From Ehrlichia japonica (GTDB lineage: Bacteria > Pseudomonadota > Alphaproteobacteria > Rickettsiales > Anaplasmataceae), in NCBI RefSeq assembly GCF_000632845.1, contig NZ_CP007474.1, positions 992,001 through 1,056,000 on the forward strand: a stretch of DNA of 64,000 nt, written 5' to 3'. The notes under the pieces are model-generated. The model made no database searches, was not told where the DNA came from, and saw nothing but the letters and a program-made list of their open reading frames with translations. The position numbers and the translations under genes were made by a program. This document shows, piece after piece, positions 28,170 to 39,844 of this stretch (the stretch's first letter is position 1; each line of letters begins with the position of its first letter).

Positions 28170-28794
28170 TAATATATGATTGACAAACCTACTAAAATAT
28201 TATCAAAAAGGCAAGCGCCTTTATTGTAAAATAATAACAATTAACTGATTTATATGAGGATACACAATAAATTGTTGGGTTTCACCCTTAATATGTTCAT
28301 TTATCAACACAATTAACAAACAAAAATTAGCATTATAAAACATCCTTATATAAATTATTTACAATTCAAAATACTTATTACTCGACAGCCACACTTTTAC
28401 CTAAGTAAAACTTCTTATAGCAAAACCATGTAGAGATATTTCGTCTTTTAGCAGCATGAAATTTTAAAGAATCCATGTTACAACATCGTAAATTGCTGCA
28501 TCCAACCCAACAATTTTACAGTATTAAAAATAACAATATATAATTTACGTATAGTGATGTATTAAGTATTAACTAAATTTAAATCATAGTAAAAATTTTC
28601 TACAGTTAAATACTAGTATCATATTTGTACATACCATTTATCTCATCTACACTTAATAAGTGCACATTAATTTTTTCAATTTATCAATAAACATAAATAA
28701 AGTCTTATGCTTTACATAACATAAAAAATATTTACAATAGTCAGTATACTAGTCTTTTTTAGTATACTTTAGGTATTAATTCAGGGCAATCAAA
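28170..28794. other. Intergenic region between divergent antiporter and lnt genes
   Basis: It should hold two outward promoters. Nothing well supported is seen; a 32-codon frame at 28378-28476 is discussed under rejected items. Confidence 0.4.
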
Positions 28795-30306
28795 TTGATA
28801 AAAGGTAATTTTCAAAAATACAACTATACACTAGCAATGATGTTAGGAGTGATGGGAGCTATATCTATGGCACCTTTCCATATGTTCATTGCTTTGCTTA
28901 TAGCATTTTCTGGATTCTATATCGTGTTATCACAAACCCAAAGCACAAAACAAGCTTTTCTTTGTGGGTGGTGGTTTGGTTTTGGATATTTTACTGCCAG
29001 TTCATATTGGGTTAATGTACCATTAATTATTCAAAGCAAAATCTTTTGGCCATTGATACCTTTTACCCTTATCCTTTCAGCATCTCTATCATTATTGTTT
29101 GCCACAGCCGCAGCAATTAGTTATATAGTTAATTACAAAAAATTACTTGGATTAATAACATTCTCGTTATCTTTCACTATTGCTGGAATGTTATTAGGAT
29201 ACATAGTACCTTGGAATTTGTTTGCCTATTCTTGGTCTTTCTCTATAGAAATGTTGCAAACTGCTTCATTACTTGGAACATATGGTATGGAATTCCTTGC
29301 TATATTCTGTAGTACAGCTGCTGGAGTATGTATAAGAGATAAAAGCACTTCTTCATGCATCATTGCATTACTAACATTAGTGAGCATGTTTATTTACGGA
29401 AGCAATCGACTATTAAACAATCAGGAACAGAAATATAATCATGATATAGCCATACGCATAGTACAAGGAAATACTGAAAGTCATTGGAATGGAAATGAAG
29501 AATTGGAATATGATATATTTCAAACATATCTACGCTTAACCAGCAAATATGGTCTAAATTCAAGAACACATGTAGTTTGGGGAGAAAATTCCTTTCCATT
29601 CTTAACTGATACAAACAATAGTTCAATACAAAACTACCTTAAGTTTACCATCCCAAAATTCTTAATTGCTGGAGGCACAAGATTTGCAAACAACAAACTC
29701 TATAACACATTATTTGTTATTAATGATAATGGACAAATAATCAACTATTACGATAAACTACACCTTGTTCCATTTGGAGAATTCATACCATCTATATTAA
29801 AAAATCTGATTCCTAAAGACATCACAGACAAGCTTAATTATAGCCCAGGAACAAACAAAGAAAAATCTATATCGTTAAATAATCAGAGTCCTTTTATACC
29901 TTTAATATGTTATGAATCCATTTTTAGCAATGAGGTTGTACGTAGGTGTACAAAGGGACAATGGATTATTAACATTACAAATGATGGTTGGTTTGGTATA
30001 AGTTCTCAACCTTATCAACATTTAGAAATCAATCGTGTAAGAAGCATCGAAAATGGATTACCTACCATAAGAGCAGCAAACAGTGGTATTTCTGCTGTAA
30101 TAGATAGTTATGGAAGAATTATTGATTCTCTACCTATAATGACAGAAGGCATAATTGATTCATATTTACCCTACCACATCAGTGAAGGAACTATATATTC
30201 TAAATATTTGAATAAATTCATTACTATCCAATTTGCTACACTAATCATGTTAATATTAGTACTGTCAAGATTTACACTATCTAAATTTAAGACTTACAGA
30301 AGCTGA
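28795..30306 (+). CDS. lnt: Apolipoprotein N-acyltransferase
   Basis: Lnt adds the third acyl chain to the N-terminal cysteine of lipoproteins in the inner membrane. The 503-residue product has N-terminal membrane helices (about residues 12-200), a nitrilase-like periplasmic domain and a C-terminal helix. The catalytic triad is visible: E264 in WGENSFP, K321 in YYDKLHLVPFGEF and C372 in LICYESIF, matching E267, K335 and C387 of E. coli. The start used is TTG at 28795; the first in-frame ATG would remove about 14 residues before helix 1. Confidence 0.94.
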   Translation: MIKGNFQKYNYTLAMMLGVMGAISMAPFHMFIALLIAFSGFYIVLSQTQSTKQAFLCGWWFGFGYFTASSYWVNVPLIIQSKIFWPLIPFTLILSASLSLLFATAAAISYIVNYKKLLGLITFSLSFTIAGMLLGYIVPWNLFAYSWSFSIEMLQTASLLGTYGMEFLAIFCSTAAGVCIRDKSTSSCIIALLTLVSMFIYGSNRLLNNQEQKYNHDIAIRIVQGNTESHWNGNEELEYDIFQTYLRLTSKYGLNSRTHVVWGENSFPFLTDTNNSSIQNYLKFTIPKFLIAGGTRFANNKLYNTLFVINDNGQIINYYDKLHLVPFGEFIPSILKNLIPKDITDKLNYSPGTNKEKSISLNNQSPFIPLICYESIFSNEVVRRCTKGQWIINITNDGWFGISSQPYQHLEINRVRSIENGLPTIRAANSGISAVIDSYGRIIDSLPIMTEGIIDSYLPYHISEGTIYSKYLNKFITIQFATLIMLILVLSRFTLSKFKTYRS

Positions 30307-31019
30307 TAGTATTCAAATCTTCCTACTTATATCAACAGTTGAGATTTACATTAGACTAAAAATACTAGAAAGCATTGAATTATAGAAACTCAAACATTAG
30401 AACTTATCACCTTTTCATACTCTAAAATCAATCACCTTATAACAAAAGTTTACTCCAAATTTTACTTTCACAGAGATATGATAAAAAACATATATATTAT
30501 AAATAATTATACTATGCGAGATTAATGTTACAGACATAATAATATTATTACACGATAAAATCGTACTAAAATTACAGGAAAATATTATTAGAACAACAAA
30601 AATATATATTAACAATACAACTTAACATTCAGTCAACATATCATTTTATTCATTTTTTTATTATTGTCCAGTTTACCTAACATTAATAAACAAGTGGCAG
30701 ATTTACCTAAAACATAGTACTAGAAATAGTTCTACCATTATCCTAATTAACGCTATCAATAAAATTTCTGAAAAAGTAATGATCCCAACAATTTCATTTT
30801 ACTTTGCTTTTTCATAAAATATCACATATGATAGTCTAAGGCTAATTTTCACACTCAGCTTATAAAGTTTAATAGCCTTTTAACTTAGATCAAATCTTTA
30901 TTCTACACAAATTATTCTTAACATTATTTAACCACATACATAGAAATAACCATATTTGTATTTTTCAAAAGTAATTATTAACTTATGAGTTCTTCATTAC
31001 AATTGTACACATTAATTAC
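30307..31019. other. Intergenic spacer, no gene recognised
   Basis: AT-rich sequence between the end of lnt and the AsmA-tail repeats. Nothing of coding or RNA-gene character is seen. Confidence 0.4.
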
Positions 31020-31540
31020 CTCTACTCACAATCTCTTCAATAGAGCATTAACGTTAAAGTTGTCATAATTGACCATGCAATGACATATCTATATTAGAAG
31101 GAGAAAGATACACCTGGATACATAAATGATAATCTAATCTTAGAAACTGCAATCAGTCTTCATTATACATTGCTTCATCATGCGTTGATACAGATTGACT
31201 AATCCCCTTCACAATCTCTTCATATAGAGCATTAACATTAAAACTTATTTTAAGGTTGTCATAATTGACCATGCAATGACATATCTATATTAGAAGGAGA
31301 AAGATACACTTGGATACATAAATGATAATCTAATCTTAGAAACTGCAATCAGTCTTCATTATACATTGCTTCATCATACGTTGATACAGATTGACTAATC
31401 CCCTTCACAATCTCTTCATATAGAGCATTAACGTTAAAACTTATCTTAGGTTGCCATAATTGACCATGCAATGACATATCTATATTAGAAGGAGAAGATA
31501 CACCTGGACGCATAAATGATAGTCTAACTTTAGACATTAG
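31020..31540. repeat. Tandem copies (196 bp) of the 3' end of the AsmA-like gene
   Basis: The last ~190 bases of the AsmA-like gene (31345-31540) are repeated immediately downstream as a near-identical full copy (about 31149-31344) and a partial copy (about 31020-31148). For example AATTGACCATGCAATGACAT occurs in all three. The period of 196 is not a multiple of three and the copies lie after the stop codon, so they are non-coding. Confidence 0.93.
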
Positions 31541-33997
31541 AGCAAATTGTAATAAAGAAATATTTGCAGCTGCTACGCCACTAGCATTATCAATTGCAAA
31601 TTGCAAGGAAGATAAAATATTACCCCTCTTTATATTGGCTCCAGCATTAATAAAATTAAATACTGTATTATTTCTGTATAATCCAATCTGAGTTAATGCA
31701 GCAATATCTGATTTACTTTGAACATCTAATAATTCTACAATAAATTTGTTGAAATCCACTCCAGTAACATTTATACCCTTAGCAACTATTTCCATCTTAC
31801 CATCTAAGGCATTAATCCAATCAATTAAAGTTCTCCCTTGAGTTTGAATGCTACCACTTATACTGACATTTCCAGTAACTTCATTAACATTTATATACTT
31901 GAGCAAATTATTTACTCCAACATTAGCTATAGATACAACAGCAGATAATGAAGAAGTATTAGATCCCATACCTACCTTACCACTAGCTGACACAAATCCG
32001 TCATCTACTTTAAACATAAGCTTGTTAATAGACATCAAATTATCTTTCAAACTAGATGACAATACAAAATCAACTAAGGTATTATCTCTAGAAACAAGAT
32101 TTTCAATATTGATATCAATATTGCCATCCACATACTCCAATCCATAGAATTTTAGATCTTCATTTGACCATTTTATATTAGTTACTTTATTTGATTCATC
32201 AAAAACATTGCGTATCAAAGAAGGAAATTTTATAAAAGCAGCATTATATTTATTCCCTTTAAGATCAACTAATATCTTTGGCTTTAAATCTTGAAGTCCA
32301 ATAGAAGCTTTAATAAATCCATTAAGATCAGATCCATCAGCACCATGAAAGCGTATTTTATCAATGCCAAACTTACCTTGCATTACATTTACTAAAAAGC
32401 TCAGATTATTAACTTTCTGTTTTTGAATAACAAAATCACTAATACTAGTACCAACATTTATTTTATACTTTATGTTCTTTAACCATTTCATCGGCATAAA
32501 GTTTTCTATCTTTAATTCCTCATCTATTGTATATTGATCAAAATCAATATTACGTATCTCAACATCACCAATAACAGAGCTACTTTTCTTATCATATTTT
32601 ATTTTTAATTGTCCTTTCACATCCCCAAAATTCTCAGTTAACATCTCAACATGAGATAAAGAAAATACCCTAGGAGCTATATACAAATCACTTTGTATAG
32701 AAAATCCACCACTAGCCTTTGAATCAATCTGCATTGGAAATAACCACTTAGCAAACGAGCAAAAGTCATCTCCAATTATCTTAAGTTTGCCATGAAAATT
32801 AGAAATTAAACCATTACTACCAACATTACCTTCAATATATAATACATTATTATTTCCAGGTAACATTGCTGTCATTTTATTAATATTAACTTTTCCTTGT
32901 AATATCGCCAAGTCTATTATTAAATTAGTAGATATTTTGCCATGGTATTTTATTTTTTTAGCACTAGCTTTGATACCATAGTTTAAATTTTCAGATACTA
33001 ATGTACTGAAGTAATCAAGGATACGAGAATCTCTTTTATATACATCATCTTCACGATTAAAACCATATAAACGATCTATATCAATCCTTGCAAAATCAAT
33101 GTTACCATCACACGATGCATAATTTGAACAAATGACTTTTCCTATACCTTCTACACTGTCAGTAGATATTTTGAAATCATTTAATGCAAAAGCCTTACCT
33201 GATAATTTAATATTACTAGACAAAGAGAATTTTTCATGTGAATTAATAAAAGAAAAGATAGAAGTCTTATTTGTTTCCGAAATATCATTAATAAACTGTG
33301 AAAAGTCATCCCCATGAGCTAACACCATACCATCAAATTCATTATCACTAGCCATACCAGATAACGTTACTTTCGTTAATTGAGAATAAACATTCACATT
33401 AATCCTATTATCTTCCCCATCCCGTGATATCTTAGCAACTAAGTTATAATCACCTTTACCAATACCTAATAAACCACTCACTACCTCTACACCACTAACC
33501 GTTTTTATAGTACCATTTTTAATTGATATAGATTTACTATTAAAAGATGTACCATCATAGTTTGTATTAACAACACTATTAACAATATTAAATGCTTTTA
33601 CATTAAAACTCTTACGTCGATATGAAGAAAATAGATCTATAAGATTTCCCAATGAAATATTTAATCCATCTATAGTAATCGCATCAACTTTAGGAGAAAA
33701 TAGTAATAAAGATAACAATGATATTTTTAATTCAAGCTGATCAACCAATATTGCTGATTTCTGATTTAACAGTTTGTTATGACCTTCTATATATAAATTA
33801 TTAATTACAATTTTAGGAGAAATCAATTTTCCGGTAATGCCCCCTACCCCTTTTACAGTTATATCACTTGATATATCTTCTATTTGTTTAAGCACATGCG
33901 ATGTATAGTAAGAATTCCAATTAATAAAGAAAGGAGAAATTATTAAAAACAACAGAAGTATTAAAATAACTCCACCAGAATATATTAAAAATCTCAT
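31349..33997 (-). CDS. AsmA family inner-membrane-anchored lipid-transfer protein
   Basis: The 882-residue product begins with one membrane helix (about residues 5-26) followed by INWNSYYTSHVLKQIEDISSDI, a typical AsmA N-terminus. The rest is a long beta-rich periplasmic body with many short amphipathic strands. Near the end, the segment from LIDWINALDGKMEIVAKGINVTG to FNFINAGANIKRGNI matches the conserved AsmA C-terminal domain. AsmA-like proteins span the periplasm as lipid bridges supporting the outer membrane. Its 3' end has been copied downstream. Confidence 0.88.
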   Translation of the reverse strand: MRFLIYSGGVILILLLFLIISPFFINWNSYYTSHVLKQIEDISSDITVKGVGGITGKLISPKIVINNLYIEGHNKLLNQKSAILVDQLELKISLLSLLLFSPKVDAITIDGLNISLGNLIDLFSSYRRKSFNVKAFNIVNSVVNTNYDGTSFNSKSISIKNGTIKTVSGVEVVSGLLGIGKGDYNLVAKISRDGEDNRINVNVYSQLTKVTLSGMASDNEFDGMVLAHGDDFSQFINDISETNKTSIFSFINSHEKFSLSSNIKLSGKAFALNDFKISTDSVEGIGKVICSNYASCDGNIDFARIDIDRLYGFNREDDVYKRDSRILDYFSTLVSENLNYGIKASAKKIKYHGKISTNLIIDLAILQGKVNINKMTAMLPGNNNVLYIEGNVGSNGLISNFHGKLKIIGDDFCSFAKWLFPMQIDSKASGGFSIQSDLYIAPRVFSLSHVEMLTENFGDVKGQLKIKYDKKSSSVIGDVEIRNIDFDQYTIDEELKIENFMPMKWLKNIKYKINVGTSISDFVIQKQKVNNLSFLVNVMQGKFGIDKIRFHGADGSDLNGFIKASIGLQDLKPKILVDLKGNKYNAAFIKFPSLIRNVFDESNKVTNIKWSNEDLKFYGLEYVDGNIDINIENLVSRDNTLVDFVLSSSLKDNLMSINKLMFKVDDGFVSASGKVGMGSNTSSLSAVVSIANVGVNNLLKYINVNEVTGNVSISGSIQTQGRTLIDWINALDGKMEIVAKGINVTGVDFNKFIVELLDVQSKSDIAALTQIGLYRNNTVFNFINAGANIKRGNILSSLQFAIDNASGVAAANISLLQFALMSKVRLSFMRPGVSSPSNIDMSLHGQLWQPKISFNVNALYEEIVKGISQSVSTYDEAMYNED

Positions 33998-34121
33998 TAA
34001 CGACCCAAAATAATATTTACTCTTTGTTTATCACAAATAATATTAATCATGTATAAAAATATCAGGAAAAGCATAATCTAATAAATAGCCACACTTAATA
34101 AATAATTAATAGAGTTATATA

Positions 34122-36410
34122 TCATATACCTACAGTATTATTCACTGAAGATGCGAGCACAGTAAGATTAAGAATTTCAGAAACAGAAGAAGACATTTGT
34201 ACAACTTGTACAGGCTTTTCCAACCCAATTAAAATAGGGCCTATTACAGACACTCCAGCAGCTCTTTGTAATAGCTTGGAAGATATACTAGCACTATGAA
34301 GAGTTGGCATCACTAAAATATTCGCTTCACCAGTTAACTTACAAAAAGGATATAATGTTAATAATTCTGAATTAAGTGCAGTATCAACAGACATTTCCCC
34401 ATCATACTCAAAACCAACATTGTAACTATCTAAAATTTTTATAGCTTTTCTCATCTTTTTAGCATCTTCCTGAGAATGACTACCAAAATTTGAGGAAGAA
34501 ATAAAGCCAACACGAGGTTCATATCCCATTTTCTTAGCTTGCATAGATGCTTGAACTGCTATCTCAGCAATTTGCTCTGGAGTTGGAGATTCATGTATAG
34601 CAGTATCTGCAACAAATATAGTACGTTCTTTCATCACAATTATTGACAAGCCAAATACAACACCCTGAGAACCTATTACTTTTTGTACATCATTAATAGA
34701 AGCAGAATATCCTCTTGTCACCCCAGTAATTAACACATCACCATCACCACATGCAAGCATACAGGCTGCAAAAACATTACGGTCTGTCTTTACATCTCTG
34801 ACACAACTCCTATATAAATACCCTTTACGTTGTAATCTCTTATATAAATAGTCTGTATATTCATCATTTCGTTGAGAAATTGCTGCATTTGCAATCTCTA
34901 TACCTTCTGTATCTTTAATACCCAAACGGTCAAATGCTTCTCGCACTTTATCAATACGCCCTACAAGTATAGGCAATCCGTATCCTTGATTACGCCACTG
35001 TACAGCAGCCTTAATTATTTTTTCTTCTTCCCCTTCTGAAAAAATAACCCTTTTAGGATCACATTTAACAGCACTATACATCATATTAAGTACATTAGAA
35101 GTTAATGACAATCTCGATGCTAGTTGCTTAGTATAATCATCCCAATTCTCTATGTTTTTCCTAGCAACTCCAGAATCAATAGCAGCTTTTGCAACCGCAG
35201 GAGATACTATAGTGATCAATCTAGGATCAAACGGAGTAGGTATAATGTAATCCTTTCCATAATTCATTTTACGACCACCATAAGCATCAGATACTTCATC
35301 GCTAACATATTCACGTGCTAACATAGCAATTGCATTTGCTGCAGCTACTTTCATTTCATTGTTAACCGCTTTAGCTCGCACATCCAATGCCCCTCGAAAT
35401 ATATAAGGAAATCCCATTACATTATTAATCTGATTATTATAATCCGACCTTCCAGTAGCTATAATGGCATCAGGTCGAATCTTACGTGCAATATTAGGAT
35501 TAATTTCAGGATCTGGATTTGCTAAAGCAAAAATGACAGGATCTTTATTCATAGACAGCAGCATATCCTTACTTAAAACATCCTTAACTGACAATCCAAG
35601 AAATACATCAGCCATCACTAATGCATCTTTCAAAGACCTATCTTTTGTTTCAATTGCATGCTTTTCTTTCCATTCATTCATTCCAAGCTGTCTACCTTTA
35701 TATATCACCCCATTTTGGTCACACAAAGTTATATTATCAGCAGGAACACCTATCAATTTTATCATTTCAAGACATGCAATACCTGCAGCACCAGCACCAT
35801 TTATTACTATTTTAATATCTTTAAAGCTCTTACCTGTAATATCAAGAGCATTAATAAGTCCAGCAGTTACAATAATAGCAGTACCATGTTGATCATCATG
35901 AAATACTGGGATATCCATTATTTCATTTAATCTCTTTTCGATAATAAAACACTCAGGAGCCTTGATATCTTCTAAATTTATGCCTCCCCAGCTTAATCCT
36001 AAATACTTTACGGCATTAATAAACTCATCTACATCAGAAGTGTTAACTTCTATATCCACTGCATCAATATCAGCAAATCTCTTAAATAAAACAGCTTTAC
36101 CTTCCATAACAGGCTTTGATGCTAAAGGTCCTATATTACCTAATCCAAGTACAGCTGTACCATTTGAGATCACAGCGACATAATTTCCTCGTGCAGTATA
36201 CTCATATACTAAATCAGGATCTCTAGCTATTTCTAAACAAGGTATTGCAACACCAGGAGAATATGCTAATGATAAATCCCTCTGTGTTAATAAAGGTTTA
36301 GTAGGTAATAGGGAAACTTTTCCAGGCTTTGAATCCTTACAATGGAATTCAAGGGCTTCTTTTTTCTTTTCATCAAAGCCACTATTTTTAAGATCTACCA
36401 TAAAAAACAC
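34122..36410 (-). CDS. maeB: NADP-dependent malic enzyme, MaeB type
   Basis: The 762-residue product fuses a malic enzyme domain (about residues 10-430) to a phosphotransacetylase-like regulatory domain (about 440-755), as in alphaproteobacterial MaeB. Visible signatures are LAYSPGVAIPC, TARGNYVAVISNGTAVLGLGNIG, PVFHDDQHGTAIIV and the nucleotide site VINGAGAAGIACLEM. It makes pyruvate from malate with NADPH. Since Ehrlichia lacks much of glycolysis as a catabolic route, this links TCA-cycle carbon to pyruvate and supplies reductant. Single gene. Confidence 0.95.
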   Translation of the reverse strand: MFFMVDLKNSGFDEKKKEALEFHCKDSKPGKVSLLPTKPLLTQRDLSLAYSPGVAIPCLEIARDPDLVYEYTARGNYVAVISNGTAVLGLGNIGPLASKPVMEGKAVLFKRFADIDAVDIEVNTSDVDEFINAVKYLGLSWGGINLEDIKAPECFIIEKRLNEIMDIPVFHDDQHGTAIIVTAGLINALDITGKSFKDIKIVINGAGAAGIACLEMIKLIGVPADNITLCDQNGVIYKGRQLGMNEWKEKHAIETKDRSLKDALVMADVFLGLSVKDVLSKDMLLSMNKDPVIFALANPDPEINPNIARKIRPDAIIATGRSDYNNQINNVMGFPYIFRGALDVRAKAVNNEMKVAAANAIAMLAREYVSDEVSDAYGGRKMNYGKDYIIPTPFDPRLITIVSPAVAKAAIDSGVARKNIENWDDYTKQLASRLSLTSNVLNMMYSAVKCDPKRVIFSEGEEEKIIKAAVQWRNQGYGLPILVGRIDKVREAFDRLGIKDTEGIEIANAAISQRNDEYTDYLYKRLQRKGYLYRSCVRDVKTDRNVFAACMLACGDGDVLITGVTRGYSASINDVQKVIGSQGVVFGLSIIVMKERTIFVADTAIHESPTPEQIAEIAVQASMQAKKMGYEPRVGFISSSNFGSHSQEDAKKMRKAIKILDSYNVGFEYDGEMSVDTALNSELLTLYPFCKLTGEANILVMPTLHSASISSKLLQRAAGVSVIGPILIGLEKPVQVVQMSSSVSEILNLTVLASSVNNTVGI

Positions 36411-36939
36411 TCAATAACACTTCTTCTAAAGTCTTATCTGTATACTGATAGACAACACAATATGTCAAGCTTTTAACAAAACATCATTGACATCAATAAG
36501 CCTTTAATAAGTAATAAACAGATATGTACTGATACTACCATATATTAAGATACAAGGACACGTACTCATTAAATGAATATTTTACCAATTGCAACTTTTC
36601 ATTAATGGTACATACAATACTTACATATTTTCAAAAAACTTTATAAGTTACTCCTTTGCAAACTGGCACTACAACAGTTAAAAATAACACTATTACTGCT
36701 TTAATTAATATTCTTCATAACATACTAAATGTAATCAAGCCGTTACATATCAATAAGCTATTTATTATCTAAAATTACATTAACTAATCTATAAGCATAG
36801 GCGTAATTTAAATTAAGACTACCACATCATAAATATCAACACAAATCCAACCACACCATTATGAATATATGGTATTATTAATAGTCTTAGCAATATATAC
36901 ATGTTAGTATCATGAAATAGAACTGTAATAGGATAAGAC
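36411..36939. other. Divergent intergenic region of maeB and lolD
   Basis: 529 bases between two outward-reading genes. It must hold both promoters. No repeat, RNA gene or convincing operator is seen. Confidence 0.4.
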
Positions 36940-37617
36940 ATGTCTATAGTATTTGCTTTATCTAACATCAGCAAATCTTTTGGAAAAGATAATGAAATAC
37001 CCATTATAATAAATGCAACTTTACAAATAAAGAAGGGAGAAATTGTTGCTTTAATAGGCAAATCAGGTTCTGGCAAAAGTACATTGCTACACATTGCTGG
37101 ATTACTAGACACTCCAGCTTCAGGGAGTATATTTATAAACAACATAGAGTGTATAAACAAAACCTCAGATAAAGATAAAACTTACTTACGTCGTCATTTT
37201 TTAGGATTCATTTATCAATTTCATCATCTACTACAGGAGTTTTCAGTACTAGAAAACGTGATGCTACCACAAATTATCATAGGTCAAAGTAGATCTATTG
37301 CAAAAAAAAATGCCCTGGAAATTTTGAAACGTGTAAACTTACAAGATAAATTTTCAATGTCAATATCACAACTTTCTGGCGGAGAAAGACAACGGGTTGC
37401 AATAGCAAGAAGTTTAATCAATTGTCCCTTTATAATTCTAGCAGATGAACCAACTGGTAGTTTAGACAACAGTACTGCACTTGAAATATTTTCTTTATTA
37501 CAAGAGTACGCAAAAGAAAAAAGTATTGCCATATTTCTTGCTACACATAATCACAGTTTAGCCCAGAAAGCATGTCGCGTTGTTGAGATAAGCTCAGGCA
37601 TGTTAAGGGACTTATAA
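36940..37617 (+). CDS. lolD: Lipoprotein-releasing ABC transporter ATPase
   Basis: The 225-residue ATPase has Walker [10 protein letters not shown] (40-48), the Q-loop in [21 protein letters not shown], signature [15 protein letters not shown], Walker [13 protein letters not shown] and the switch His in LATHNHS. The FQFHHLL-type Q-loop and overall sequence fit LolD, which with LolC/E lifts mature lipoproteins from the inner membrane for transfer to LolA. The permease genes are not adjacent. Related MacB-type ATPases are the alternative. Confidence 0.88.
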   Translation: MSIVFALSNISKSFGKDNEIPIIINATLQIKKGEIVALIGKSGSGKSTLLHIAGLLDTPASGSIFINNIECINKTSDKDKTYLRRHFLGFIYQFHHLLQEFSVLENVMLPQIIIGQSRSIAKKNALEILKRVNLQDKFSMSISQLSGGERQRVAIARSLINCPFIILADEPTGSLDNSTALEIFSLLQEYAKEKSIAIFLATHNHSLAQKACRVVEISSGMLRDL

Positions 37618-38209
37618 TACTAATTAAGCAGATTCTAACAAAATAAACTAGGGCTTCAATGCATCTAAAAGACAACATCTCTATAACTTCCTTCATCTAA
37701 ATCTTTTACTGATTTTTAGAATTTATACATCATTACATAAACCTAAAGTTCCAACAAAGTAAAATCCAAAGTATTAATTAGTTAGACTTAACATAATAAA
37801 TACAGTCACATTTTCAGCAATAAAATAGATAATGATTTTAATATTCATTTCAATTTTTATAACTTTTAGAATTTATACATTATTAATATTAAACTGAACC
37901 TAGAAAATCTTATCACGTGTTTCCACTATCAAGAATAACTTAAACTTAACAATAAAATAAACAGCAATACTAATATCTCCTATCTTAATACAGAATGCAG
38001 TCCTAAATAAAAAATATATTCATTATTAACCTAAAAATTGCTTATTACTGACAAGAAATATCAAAAGTATGTAATATATATAATACTATAGCTCAATTTA
38101 TTGAACATATTAGCTCTAAAGTCATATGTCACCTTCAATAAGGCTAGCCACTTCACCGGCAAGCCATATAAACAATTTTTAGCATTACCTCTCAATACAC
38201 ATATAACCT
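37618..38209. other. Intergenic spacer between converging lolD and xerD
   Basis: 592 AT-rich bases. A weak direct repeat (TTTTAGAATTTATACAT near 37714 and 37861) suggests an old internal duplication. No gene is recognised. Confidence 0.4.
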
Positions 38210-39139
38210 TTATCCATCACTTAATGGATGAAATTCTAGTAGTACATTTTTTAGCTTTTCACTCGCAATATGAGTATATATTTGCGTAGTTGCTAGATTA
38301 GCATGCCCTAACATCTTTTGTATAAAAATAATATTTGATCCATTATTTAACAAATGGGTTGCAAAAGAATGTCGAAGCTTATGAGGAGAAATGCGAGTAG
38401 CATCAATACCAGCATTTACGGCTAGACCTTTCAGTAGTTGACCTACCCTTTGCCTTGTTACATGATTATCAAATTTTGTTCCAGGAAATAACCACTGTGA
38501 TAGTTTATATTTGTTAGGAACAAAACATTCATAAACCTCCATATATTTCTGTATACTTGTCACGGCAACGAGATTTAGTAATATCATCCTCTCTTTCTTT
38601 CCTTTACCTTGAATCCTCATATGACATATTTCTGAATTACCATGATCTAACGCTTCCTTTACTTCACGAAATTTTAAACATACTAACTCAGAAATCCGCA
38701 CACCTGAAGAATATAGTATATTAATAATAGCATTGACCCTTCTTCCATCAGGAGAGACATCTAAAGCAGCAACATCAAGTAATATACTGACCTCTTCAAG
38801 ACTTAAAGCTTTTGGAAGAGAGCGAGATAATTTAGGAGAATCTAGATATAAAGTAGGATCATTTTCAATTATATTATCTTTATATAAAAATCTATATAAA
38901 TTTTTAATAGCAGATATTTTTCTCGATACAGTGTTTGCTTTATATCCTTTCTTATGTAAAAACCTGACATAATTTTGTAATTCATTGATATCAGTATTCG
39001 TTAACAGAAGGTTATCTCTATCAATAAATTCACAAAGCCCAAATAAATCAGTTTTGTAACTCTGATAGGTATTATGAGATATATGTTTTTCCGCTGCTAT
39101 TGCTTCAAGAAAAATATTTACATATTTTTGGTTATCCAT
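38210..39139 (-). CDS. xerD: Tyrosine recombinase, XerC/XerD type
   Basis: The 309-residue product has the N-terminal SAM-like core-binding domain (about 1-95) and the catalytic domain with the full active set: R148 in GVRISEL, K179 in IQGKGKK, H253 and R256 in SPHKLRHSFATHLL, H279 in MLGHANLATT and nucleophile Y288 in QIYTH. Xer recombinases resolve chromosome dimers at dif. Nothing mobile surrounds it, so it is the housekeeping enzyme. I favour XerD over XerC, but the two are hard to separate by eye. Confidence 0.88.
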   Translation of the reverse strand: MDNQKYVNIFLEAIAAEKHISHNTYQSYKTDLFGLCEFIDRDNLLLTNTDINELQNYVRFLHKKGYKANTVSRKISAIKNLYRFLYKDNIIENDPTLYLDSPKLSRSLPKALSLEEVSILLDVAALDVSPDGRRVNAIINILYSSGVRISELVCLKFREVKEALDHGNSEICHMRIQGKGKKERMILLNLVAVTSIQKYMEVYECFVPNKYKLSQWLFPGTKFDNHVTRQRVGQLLKGLAVNAGIDATRISPHKLRHSFATHLLNNGSNIIFIQKMLGHANLATTQIYTHIASEKLKNVLLEFHPLSDG

Positions 39140-39496
39140 ATCAACTAACCATTTGCATACCTTTGAATTCTAACACATAGTAAATCTATTGTAATAACAA
39201 ACAAGAATACTTATAAAGCAACTCTACTATATGATTATTAATTTTTTATAATATGCATTAATATAGCACTAAAACCTTTAAGGACTATACTATATTATCC
39301 ATCTGATACAATAAAAATATCTCACTGAAACACTAAAAAAACACCAATTTATACACATCGATGCATAATGTATCTTCCTAAATTAATATTACTAATACAA
39401 AACTATATTTTCTATAACCTCTGCAATCCTTGACTCAAAATAATAAACAATGTATAAATCAATTATATATGTACTTAGTATCGTTATTGTTTCTAT
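39140..39496. other. Divergent intergenic region of xerD and secG
   Basis: 357 AT-rich bases holding the promoters of both neighbours. No dif-like site, repeat or RNA gene is recognised by eye. Confidence 0.4.
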
Positions 39497-39829
39497 ATGG
39501 TTTTTACAGTTATACAATTAGTATTAGTATTTTTATTAGTAATTTTAATATTATTACAACCACCAGAATCTGATAATTTAGGTGGATTTGGAAGTGCACA
39601 AGGTAGTTTAGATTCAATGTTTACAACTGGGTCATCCTCTAGCTTCATTACTAAGCTTACAGTTATTATTGCTACTGCTTTTATTATTAATACAATCCTA
39701 TTGGTTGGTATAAATGCTAAAAGCGTACATAAGGAATCTATTGTCAGAAAAATCGTTGACATGGGTAAGGTACATAACCTACCGGCTGCAGAACATAACA
39801 ATGAGGATAGCATACCATTTAATCAGTAA
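39497..39829 (+). CDS. secG: Protein translocase subunit SecG
   Basis: The 110-residue product has two membrane segments (about 2-20 and 50-72) joined by the conserved loop LLQPPESDNLGGFGSAQGS. SecG assists SecYE in protein export. It lies 15 bases upstream of pyrG, and secG-pyrG adjacency is common in alphaproteobacteria, so the two are probably co-transcribed. Confidence 0.94.
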   Translation: MVFTVIQLVLVFLLVILILLQPPESDNLGGFGSAQGSLDSMFTTGSSSSFITKLTVIIATAFIINTILLVGINAKSVHKESIVRKIVDMGKVHNLPAAEHNNEDSIPFNQ

Positions 39830-39844
39830 GGGATATGAAGGTAT

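Noticed and set aside
28378..28476. A 32-codon reverse-strand frame starting MDSLKFHAAKRRN.
   Set aside because: It has no Shine-Dalgarno, no recognised family and is short; retained only as a curiosity.
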